From: Vagococcus entomophilus
GTDB lineage: Bacteria > Bacillota > Bacilli > Lactobacillales > Vagococcaceae
Length of the DNA stretch: 64,000 nt
NCBI RefSeq assembly: GCF_003987595.1
Contig: NZ_NGJZ01000001.1
Location: 124,001 to 188,000, forward strand
Direction of reading: 5' to 3'
Positions 18,763 through 25,848 of this stretch are shown here, piece after piece. Every line of letters starts with the position of its first letter. Positions within the stretch are counted from its first letter, which is position 1. The notes under the pieces are model-generated. The model was not told where the DNA came from. It ran no database searches and worked only from the letters and a program-made list of their open reading frames with translations. The position numbers and the translations under genes are program-made.

Positions 18763-19401
18763 ATGAGAAAAAAATATCGTTTCGTTCTACTCTCAATAAT
18801 GATTGTAGTGGTTACCGGCGGACTTTTTTGGATAAATAGAGCACAGGTAAACACTGATGGAAAGAAAGTGACGAAAGTGGAAAATGGCAAAACCTTAATC
18901 GTGTATTATTCGAGAACAGGCAACACCAAAGAGGTAGCAAAACTCATTCAAGCACAGGTGAGTGGGGAGTTAGTTGCTATCGAAACATTAGATGATCGGC
19001 CAGCTAATTATGCACAAGAGGTCAAACAAAATGAGCAAGAACAAGAGAAAAGTCTGTTGCCAAAGTTAAAGACTCAAATCAGTGACTTTGATAGTTATAA
19101 TCGGATTTTTATTGGGGCGCCGACATGGAATATGGCGTTACCACAAGCAGTTGTGACCTTTTTAGACCAATATAATTTTTCAGGAAAGACCGTGATTCCT
19201 TTTAACACAAATGGAGGGTACGGTGAAGGTGCTACCTTTAGTCAAATTAAAAAAGGGGCGAAAGGGGCAAAAGTTCTTGAGGGGTTATCCTTAAAAGGTG
19301 GCGAAGAAACCAATGGTATTTTATTAGCAATAAAAGGAGATAAAAAAGTAGAGGTTTCCAAAGAAATTGATAAATGGTTAACAAAAATCGGGCAAAAATA
19401 A
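18763..19401 (+). CDS. Membrane-anchored flavodoxin
   Basis: 212 residues. The N terminus (MRKKYRF followed by VLLSIMIVVVTGGLFW) is a signal anchor with positive residues on the inner side, which would place the rest outside the membrane. From residue 46 a flavodoxin fold begins: LIVYYSRTGNTKEVA is the FMN phosphate loop and IGAPTWNMALPQAVVTFL the second FMN loop. It lacks a lipobox cysteine. GGGGGAG precedes the ATG. It heads a run flavodoxin - MFS - flavodoxin - flavohaem reductase. An extracytoplasmic flavodoxin is unusual; the topology is inferred. Confidence 0.85.
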   Translation: MRKKYRFVLLSIMIVVVTGGLFWINRAQVNTDGKKVTKVENGKTLIVYYSRTGNTKEVAKLIQAQVSGELVAIETLDDRPANYAQEVKQNEQEQEKSLLPKLKTQISDFDSYNRIFIGAPTWNMALPQAVVTFLDQYNFSGKTVIPFNTNGGYGEGATFSQIKKGAKGAKVLEGLSLKGGEETNGILLAIKGDKKVEVSKEIDKWLTKIGQK

Positions 19402-19423
19402 TCAGATTAAAGGAGGTATAAAA

Positions 19424-20722
19424 TTGAATAAAGAAAAATTTGGTGTTGTTTTGCCCATAACGTTGCTTGCATATTTTTTGATTCTAATGGATAACTCCAT
19501 TATTTTCACAAGTTCTGTAGAAATTGGCAAAAGTCTTACTCTTTCTACATCTGCTCTTTCATGGGTATCCAGTGCGTATACGCTGACGTTTGGTGGTTTT
19601 CTTCTACTTAGTGGACGTTTGTCTGATTTACTAGGTAGAAAAAAAGTTTTTTTAATTGGGTTAAGTATATTTGGAATGAGCTCACTGCTGATTGGACTCT
19701 CTCAAAATGCAACGATGATGATCAGTATGCGTGCTTTACAAGGAATGGGGAGTTCGATTATTGCCCCTACAACGCTTGCATTGATAATGGATACATACAA
19801 AAATGACAGGAGACAAAAAGCAATATCGTATTATGGTGCAACGGCTGGGATTGGTTCGAGTATTGGCTTGCTGATTGGTGGCGGTTTGACGAGCTTTATT
19901 TCATGGCGCGCTGGTTTTATCATCAATGTTCCTTTTACACTTCTTTTGATTGCCTTAACGATGAAGTACGTGAATGAATCAGAGGTAAAAAAAGAAAAAA
20001 TAGATTATATTGGCAGCATTTTATCTGTTTTAGGTTTAGTGGGGGTCATTTACGGATTCACTGAAAAGAAAACACTAATGATTGCTTTAGGTGTGGTGAT
20101 ACTAATTCAATTTATTATCCGTGAATATCGAAGCAGCTACCCGATACTCCCCTTAATCTTATTTAAAAATAAAGTACGTTCAGGAGCGTATATTGCACGC
20201 CTATTATTTATGATGACAATGCTCCCTTTTTGGTTCTTTTTGCCACAAATGTTGCAGAGTCAATATGGTTTCTCAGCGTTTGAATCAGGGCTGGCTTTTT
20301 TACCACTGACAGTTGTTAATTTTATCATTGCCTTACGATTACCCAAGTTGACTTCTAAGTTTGGTAATGGACAGGTATTATTTGTCGGGGAATTTATTTT
20401 AATGGTAGGCCTAGGATTACTGGCTTTTTCAAATGTGGCAACTGGCTATTGGGGAGCCGTTTTTATACCCATGATGGTTATTGGTTTGGGGCAAGGATTA
20501 ATTTTAGCACCAGTGACGTCTGCTGGGGTGTATAAAGCACCGGCAGAATTATCAGGAGTTGCGAGTGGTGTTACGAATACAATGCATCAAATTGGTGGGC
20601 CAATAGGCTTAGCCTTAATTGTTTCCATAACCTCTGATTTTCATATAGAAATTTGGATGATGCTTATTTTTACTCTAATTGCGGCAATCGTTGTGGCATT
20701 TTTCGTTCAGCAAAAGGATTAA
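19424..20722 (+). CDS. DHA2-type MFS drug efflux transporter
   Basis: 432 residues, strongly hydrophobic with 12-14 segments. Motif A appears as GRLSDLLGRKKVF, motif C-like glycines in ATAGIGSSIGLLIGG, and the DHA2 start LILMDNSIIFTSS is typical of EmrB/QacA relatives, though the protein is shorter than QacA. Starts with TTG; AGGAGG lies seven bases upstream. It follows the first flavodoxin by 22 bases and is probably co-transcribed. It likely expels toxic lipophilic compounds; substrate unknown. Confidence 0.87.
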   Translation: MNKEKFGVVLPITLLAYFLILMDNSIIFTSSVEIGKSLTLSTSALSWVSSAYTLTFGGFLLLSGRLSDLLGRKKVFLIGLSIFGMSSLLIGLSQNATMMISMRALQGMGSSIIAPTTLALIMDTYKNDRRQKAISYYGATAGIGSSIGLLIGGGLTSFISWRAGFIINVPFTLLLIALTMKYVNESEVKKEKIDYIGSILSVLGLVGVIYGFTEKKTLMIALGVVILIQFIIREYRSSYPILPLILFKNKVRSGAYIARLLFMMTMLPFWFFLPQMLQSQYGFSAFESGLAFLPLTVVNFIIALRLPKLTSKFGNGQVLFVGEFILMVGLGLLAFSNVATGYWGAVFIPMMVIGLGQGLILAPVTSAGVYKAPAELSGVASGVTNTMHQIGGPIGLALIVSITSDFHIEIWMMLIFTLIAAIVVAFFVQQKD

Positions 20723-20790
20723 GAAGATTAAAGGGATTGCAGAAGTGAAACAGTCGCTCATTAAATTTAATTGGAATGTTAGAGTAATTC

Positions 20791-21070
20791 ATGACTAAGA
20801 AAAAACAAAGCGAAGACTTACTTGATAAGTTGGCAAAAGTCGGGATGAAAATGAAATATGGCATTAAAATGGCCTGGAAAGATCGTCAAGTGGATTTAGT
20901 AGCAACTTTATTTTAATGGTATTCTTCAAAAAAAGGATCAAAGATTTGATTGTTTGAAAACAGTTGAACAGGTAATTGGAAAGACACCTTTTGAAAAAGG
21001 TTCCACTGCTATCTGTTTAGTAGACAGAATGCTCACTACTACCTATAAAAAAATTGATAGAAAAATGTAG
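20791..21070 (+). pseudogene. Frameshifted small gene of unknown function
   Basis: Frame one reads MTKKKQSEDLLDKLAKVG and on to VDLVATLF before a stop at 20914. A second frame opens where the first closes (junction 20903-20914, in a T/A-rich run) and continues NGILQKKDQRFDCLKTVEQ, then TPFEKGSTAICLVDRML to a stop at 21068. Joined they give about 92 charged residues with coding-like composition. I do not recognise the family. A one-base indel or a sequencing error is the simplest explanation. The ribosome binding site is weak. Confidence 0.45.
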
Positions 21071-21100
21071 AATAAACTTTTATGGAAAAAGAGGGGACAA

Positions 21101-21786
21101 ATGAGAAACAGAATTGTAGTATTTACGTCATTACTCGCTATTGTAATCGTGTCAGTGATTTTTATGGATATAAAAAAAGTAGTTCCCAGAATGAGGGAAC
21201 ACCTAATAGTATGAACACAACGGCTCAACAGCAGACACAGAAAAGTAAGTCGGGTGGCAAAGGGGCCTTGGTGGTTTATTTTTCTAGAAGAGAGGCTGCT
21301 TCAAGTGTCTATAAAGACCAGCCACTAGAAATTGGAAATACTAAAAAGATGGCTCTTTTCATTCGTGAGAAAACACAAGGAGACGAGTTTGAACTTCTTC
21401 CGGTAAAGGACTATCCAAATAATTTTAAAAAGACTTCGGATGTTGCACAAGAAGAACAAAATAATAATGAACGTCCCAAATTCAAGGGCAGTTTACCAGA
21501 CGTTAGTCAATACGTCACCATATTTATTGGTGCACCTGTATGGTGGGGGGATTATCCGATGATTGTCCATACCTTTTTAGATTCAGTGAATTTAGATGGG
21601 AAAAATGTTGTCCCGTTTTCCACTCATGAAGGGTCAGGGTTAGCAAACTATCCTGAAGTACTCAAAAGAAAGTACCCTAAAGCAAACGTTTTAAAAGGTC
21701 TGGCGATTAGAGGCAGTGACGTGGCTTATTCCCGAGTAAATGTTAAAGAAGAAGTCGACGAGTGGCTCGACGGATTAGGGTATTAA
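21101..21786 (+). CDS. Second flavodoxin, anchor split by frameshift at A7
   Basis: The ATG at 21101, after GAGGGG, encodes a signal anchor (MRNRIVVFTSLLAIVIVSV, then IFMDIKK) but hits a stop after 37 codons. The flavodoxin domain (LVVYFSRREAASSVY, IGAPVWWGDYPMIVHTFLD) continues in the -1 frame, entered at the A7 tract at about 21171-21177, where the codons ATA AAA AAA form a slippery heptamer. Correcting one base yields the same anchor-linker-flavodoxin plan as the gene at 18763. Alternatives are a one-base deletion (pseudogene), phase variation, programmed -1 frameshifting, or restart at ATG 21211 giving a soluble form. Its reductase neighbour follows by 15 bases. Confidence 0.7.
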
Positions 21787-21801
21787 AAGAGGAGGGAAAG
21801 A

Positions 21802-23106
21802 ATGTTAAAAAAACACAAATTGGCTATCAGTTTTTTATGGATTATGATTTTAATTCTTTTGCCAGCACCGTTAGTATACTTGTTAGCGAAAAATTTGGTT
21901 GATACAAAAGAAAATGTAATTATCTATGGTTTAGGGGTATTAGCCTACTTTTGGTGGTTAGTGAGTGTTTATTTATCTACTAGACCAAAATGGATTGAAA
22001 AAGAGATTGGCTTACCTCAGATGTACTTGTTTCATGGAGTGTTAGGTATTTTTTCGCTAGCATTTGCGATGGCGCACAAGTTATTAGCCTTTTCCATTGA
22101 TGAAACAATAAAAGATGTGGGGAATTGGGCTCTCTACTTGGCGCTTTTTAGCATTTTATATGCCATTTTTTTTCTGTCCGGATGGGTAGTTGACCGTTTT
22201 CCCATAACTAAAAATATTAAGAATAAGTGTCAATTTGTGTTGAAACATCAAGTTTCTGTTTGGATTCATCGTTTAAACTTTGTTATTATCGGATTGATTT
22301 GGCTGCATGTCCATTTAATTGGTAGAATAACCAGCATTAGAAGTTTTATCATACTTTTTGATTTATATACAATAGTGATACTTGCTAAGTACATTCAGTA
22401 TAAGTTTATCGAAACACATTTGGAAAAGTATCATGGGCAATTAGTTGAAAATCATCCATTAGATAAGGAAACACAAAAAATAGTCATAAGATTAGGGAAA
22501 AAAGTGGCGCCGTATAAAGCAGGCGATATTTTCTTTTTACGATTTAAGAAAAATGCAGCTATTTCTCAAGAAGCACATCCGTTTTCAGTTTCCTCTGCTC
22601 CAAGTTATTCGAGAAAGCAAGTGCAGTTTACAATTCAACGTTTAGGTGACTATACAAAAAAAATTAGTGAGGTTCCTCTTGGAAGCCAAGTCTATTTAGA
22701 AGGGCCATTTGGGATGTTGGACGAGATTGTCCAATTTAGTATTCAAAAAAAGCAAAGCGTAGTATTATATGGCCTTGGTTCAGGGATCGCTCCTTTATTG
22801 AGTTTAGCTTTAGAATATGGGAATTCATGTTCCATGCATGTGATATGGAGTATACATCAAGATGCAACACCTTACTATCATCAAGAATTCCTCAAGTTGC
22901 AAGAGGAAAATAGTAGGTTTCAATATGATGTAAAAAAATCAAGATATACTCTTGAAGACTTGACCAGTATCATAGACAAGTCAGAGATAGAACATGCAAA
23001 ATTCATCATTGTTGGCTCTGCTTCTGTGGTGTTAAAAGTAGAAAGTAATTTAAAAAAGTTAGGAGTCACAAAAAAACAGATTGTGGATGAACGGCTTACG
23101 ATGTGA
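21802..23106 (+). CDS. Ferric-reductase-like transmembrane flavohaem oxidoreductase
   Basis: 434 residues. The first 210 form about six membrane helices with paired histidines (LFHGVLG with MAHK, and WIHRLNF with WLHVHLIG) suited to two b haems, as in the ferric reductase / NOX domain. The C-terminal half is a ferredoxin-NADP reductase module: HPFSVSSAP is the FAD-binding motif and YGLGSGIAPLLSLAL the NAD(P)-binding motif. It would move electrons from cytosolic NAD(P)H through FAD and haem to an outside acceptor. Directly downstream of the flavodoxin gene, with AGAGGAGGG before the ATG. The acceptor is not known; the anchored flavodoxins are candidates. Confidence 0.85.
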   Translation: MLKKHKLAISFLWIMILILLPAPLVYLLAKNLVDTKENVIIYGLGVLAYFWWLVSVYLSTRPKWIEKEIGLPQMYLFHGVLGIFSLAFAMAHKLLAFSIDETIKDVGNWALYLALFSILYAIFFLSGWVVDRFPITKNIKNKCQFVLKHQVSVWIHRLNFVIIGLIWLHVHLIGRITSIRSFIILFDLYTIVILAKYIQYKFIETHLEKYHGQLVENHPLDKETQKIVIRLGKKVAPYKAGDIFFLRFKKNAAISQEAHPFSVSSAPSYSRKQVQFTIQRLGDYTKKISEVPLGSQVYLEGPFGMLDEIVQFSIQKKQSVVLYGLGSGIAPLLSLALEYGNSCSMHVIWSIHQDATPYYHQEFLKLQEENSRFQYDVKKSRYTLEDLTSIIDKSEIEHAKFIIVGSASVVLKVESNLKKLGVTKKQIVDERLTM

Positions 23107-23274
23107 GAAGAGTTTCAAATAGATGTAGAAGAAGATTCAGGTTTAACATAATAAATATCCCTTAAAGCGGAAACTGTTATGGATCAATCCAAATATATAT
23201 GAAAAAATATATGGAACAAATGCTTTATTTAATTGTTTAACTTTAACAAAAGATAGTACTAATAAAATCAGTGA

Positions 23275-23409
23275 AACTACCACTTAGAATATTTTCTGTC
23301 ACGCATCAAAGAATGTTTAATTTCTTTTAGACATAGGTATGTAGAAAGTGAGATTACGGATGATTTGAATATTCCCAGAGTGAGTTTTAAGACCAAAATC
23401 AAGAATTAA
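23275..23409 (+). pseudogene. Possible gene fragment
   Basis: A 44-codon open frame without start codon reads NYHLEYFLSRIKE, then ISFRHRYVESEITDDL and NIPRVSFKTKIKN to a stop; upstream, another frame gives a plausible continuation (LTKDSTNKISETT), suggesting a frameshifted remnant. I do not recognise it. The rest of the 23.1-23.5 kb gap is AT-rich without other features except the terminator. Confidence 0.25.
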
Positions 23410-23413
23410 AAGC

Positions 23414-23465
23414 AAACTGAACGGCTCAATGTTTATTTTAATTGAGCCGTTCAGTTTATTTTTAG
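23414..23465. terminator. Bidirectional terminator
   Basis: Perfect 17-bp arms, 23414-23430 (AAACTGAACGGCTCAAT) and 23441-23457, with a ten-base loop, then TTATTTTT on the right. It ends the minus-strand gene's neighbour region from both sides. Confidence 0.85.
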
Positions 23466-23491
23466 TTTAAGGAGTGTTTTTATCAAAAGAA

Positions 23492-23986
23492 TTAGTGACC
23501 TAAATCCAAAATAGTCGATTTTGATTTAGGTAAAAGGTGACTGCCATGTTCGTTGATACTTTCTTGTATAGCACAGAATTTTTTAGGATTCTGTTCCATA
23601 TCTTTAATTAATTCGGCTAGTGTTTGCTTCTTATTAGAAAAAGTATAGTGCAGTTGCTCATTTTTATGGATACTCTTAAAAAGTGTTGATTGGAAAAGTT
23701 GGGTACTAAGAGTTTTTTTTTCATTTTTTAAGTATGAAAGCTCATCTTTAATATTAGCTAAATTTTCTGCTGTTTTTGCAGGAAACAATTTTTTTATGAA
23801 GGAACTTTTATTTTCTAGTTGAGCAATCTTTTTATTACAAGATTGAATTTTTTTATCACAATCTTCAATTTTTTTTATAGAGTACTGCGCATAAGAATGT
23901 TGAGATTGATTAACAGTATCTTTTTTTTGAATATAATGTTTAAAAGACATGCTTACGTTACGAATTAATTTTTTTATTTGAGGCAT
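23492..23986 (-). CDS. Hypothetical coiled-coil protein
   Basis: 164 residues, soluble, Lys-rich, with a predicted coiled-coil core (KKIEDCDKKIQSCNKKIAQLE, roughly residues 40-95) and no membrane segment. The ATG at 23986 (MPQIKKLIRN) follows AAGGAG; the longer frame upstream has no binding site. I do not recognise a family. Single-gene unit between convergent intergenic regions. The composition resembles accessory rather than core proteins. Confidence 0.6.
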   Translation of the reverse strand: MPQIKKLIRNVSMSFKHYIQKKDTVNQSQHSYAQYSIKKIEDCDKKIQSCNKKIAQLENKSSFIKKLFPAKTAENLANIKDELSYLKNEKKTLSTQLFQSTLFKSIHKNEQLHYTFSNKKQTLAELIKDMEQNPKKFCAIQESINEHGSHLLPKSKSTILDLGH

Positions 23987-24223
23987 AAAATATTCTCCTT
24001 TATTTTTTCTGACACTATTAGTATAGCGAAAAAGAAAGAGAGGAAACGACAAAAAAAGAGGAAATTTAAATTTTTTGATAATATTTCCTGACTAGAGCAA
24101 GGTAAAAATTTTTTCTGTATAAGTTTGCGATGGAAAATCAAATTCAGCCGTTTAGTGAAAACAACTGATTAGTACACGGAGGTTAAGAAGTCAAAAAATC
24201 TTTTATTCTAAACAACGGATAGT

Positions 24224-24275
24224 CTAAAATATCCTCCTCTTGCTCAATTTAATAAACAGGAGGAGGATCTTTTAG
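24224..24275 (-). terminator. Strong hairpin downstream of NUDIX regulator
   Basis: Arms 24224-24239 (CTAAAATATCCTCCTC) and 24260-24275 are complementary except for one pair. In the minus direction it follows the NrtR-like gene by about 45 bases; the T run is weak, so efficiency is uncertain. The remaining gap from 23987 to 24318 shows nothing else. Confidence 0.6.
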
Positions 24276-24318
24276 ATTTAGTGAGAGGAAAGCTGAAGTA
24301 TGTGAAAAAAACTGTCTA

Positions 24319-25176
24319 TTATTTTTTTTTATTTTCTTTTAAAGTAAAAATTTTCGATGGGCGGCCAATGCCTACAGGTTTTTCGCCAAGTTCAACTAAC
24401 TCAGCACGTAATGCTTTTTTAAAATTGGAATGGTCAATGGTTTGATGAGGACACCCCAAAAATTTGGCAAAAACCTTCCGCGCTTCAGTAATAGTAAAAG
24501 ATTGTCCAAGCAAACGGAGTACTTTAGGGTCGTGATACATTTTATTTAAGACACGTAAAAATGCTTTGCTAATGATTTTTGCGTGGTCAAAGGCAAGCTG
24601 TTCGCCGGCGGTAGTTTTTCCAGTTTGAAAATTTAAAATAATTTCATTGGGACCATTTACCAGGTGAAGCATGTCGTCTTTTCTGACTACAGAAAACCAA
24701 AGTGCCTCTTTGGCGTCTAGCCCAGCTGTTAAAGGTTCTTCTCCAATAAAGGCAAGGTAACTAACGGTAATAATCCACCCTCTAGGATCACGATTTGGCG
24801 TGCTAAAGGTATGAAGTTGTTCGATATGTTGTGAGGTAATGCTGACACCAGTTTCTGTTGCAGTTTCGCGTAAGCAACTTTCATCTGTAGATTCCTCTGG
24901 CTGGACAAATCCTCCTGGTAATGCCCAAGAATTTCTAAAAGGATGTGTGTTACGACGAATCAGTAAAACTTTTAGTTGATCTTGTTCACGGTTATAACAA
25001 AAAAGAACATTGTCAACAGTCACCGAAGGAGTGCGGTATTTTTTTGAGTTGTGTTGTCTGTACCAAGCTAAATAATCTTTTTCAGTCGCTTCGGTTTCAT
25101 AATAATGTTTTTCTTCGCGTTCGTTTATAAAAGTAGGCAATCGAGCGTCATCCTTCCTAAAATTGTTCCATATCAT
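24319..25176 (-). CDS. NUDIX-domain transcriptional regulator, NrtR-like
   Basis: 285 residues: an N-terminal NUDIX fold fused to a C-terminal winged helix (FTITEARKVFAKFLG, then FKKALRAELVELGEKPVG). The NUDIX box reads GGFVQPEE, ESCLRETATETGV; the first catalytic Glu of the EE pair is replaced by Thr, so hydrolase activity is doubtful and ligand sensing is likely. In NrtR the ligand is ADP-ribose and targets are NAD or sugar-utilisation genes. No ribosome binding site precedes the ATG at 25176; TTG at 25140 behind AGGAAGGA is an alternative start. Confidence 0.8.
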   Translation of the reverse strand: MIWNNFRKDDARLPTFINEREEKHYYETEATEKDYLAWYRQHNSKKYRTPSVTVDNVLFCYNREQDQLKVLLIRRNTHPFRNSWALPGGFVQPEESTDESCLRETATETGVSITSQHIEQLHTFSTPNRDPRGWIITVSYLAFIGEEPLTAGLDAKEALWFSVVRKDDMLHLVNGPNEIILNFQTGKTTAGEQLAFDHAKIISKAFLRVLNKMYHDPKVLRLLGQSFTITEARKVFAKFLGCPHQTIDHSNFKKALRAELVELGEKPVGIGRPSKIFTLKENKKK

Positions 25177-25344
25177 TCATTTTAACAGAAATGGCAGCAG
25201 AATAAAATAATCTGTCAAGTATCAAACAGTTGTTTTCCTATATTTATTTTATATAGACCAGGGGAAAAGATTGTTTCTATTTTTCAAGGATGAAAATCTT
25301 ATTTTACTTGATAACATTAGAAAAGAAACAATGAATGTAAGGAT

Positions 25345-25380
25345 AAAAAAAAGCTAAGACATACGAAACCTATGTCTTAA
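25345..25380 (-). terminator. Terminator after glyoxalase gene
   Basis: TAAGACATA (25355-25363) and TATGTCTTA (25371-25379); on the minus strand this is followed by GCTTTTTTTT. Confidence 0.85.
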
Positions 25381-25402
25381 CCTATCTTTGATGAATACAT
25401 TA

Positions 25403-25777
25403 TTATCTTTCACGAATGACTTCGATTTTATAACCATCTGGATCAATAATAAAGTAGTATGAAGGAGGAATTCCTGGTAATCCTTTTAAGTCAGTAACGT
25501 TAAAGCCTTGTGCTTTTTGTTTTTTGTGAAGCTCCTCTAAATCACTAGTTGAAATAGCGATGTGTCCGTAGCCATTGCCTAAGTCATAGGCTTCATGATC
25601 ATAGTTATACGTTAATTCTAATTCATAGTCATCCCCTGGTAGAGTCAAATAGACCAGGTCAAACTTATTATCAGGGAATTCTCTTCGGCGACTCTCTTCA
25701 AACCCAAAAGCTTTTTGGTAAAAATCAAGAGAAGCTGTTAAATCTTTTACACGAACACAAGTATGTGCCATTTTCAT
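25403..25777 (-). CDS. Glyoxalase I-type protein (lactoylglutathione lyase)
   Basis: 124-residue vicinal-oxygen-chelate protein that in its family isomerises the methylglyoxal hemithioacetal. Metal ligands are visible in order: His in MAHTCVRV, Glu in YELELTYN, His in YGHIAIS and Glu in KIEVIRE. Length and motifs match GloA closely. Monocistronic. Enterococci usually lack much glutathione synthesis outside GshAB, so the true thiol cofactor is not certain. Confidence 0.88.
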   Translation of the reverse strand: MKMAHTCVRVKDLTASLDFYQKAFGFEESRRREFPDNKFDLVYLTLPGDDYELELTYNYDHEAYDLGNGYGHIAISTSDLEELHKKQKAQGFNVTDLKGLPGIPPSYYFIIDPDGYKIEVIRER

Positions 25778-25848
25778 TTTTACATCATCCTTTATTCCAT
25801 AATAATTTAATCATAACACAGAAGAAATCGTGACTTCTACTTTTTCGC

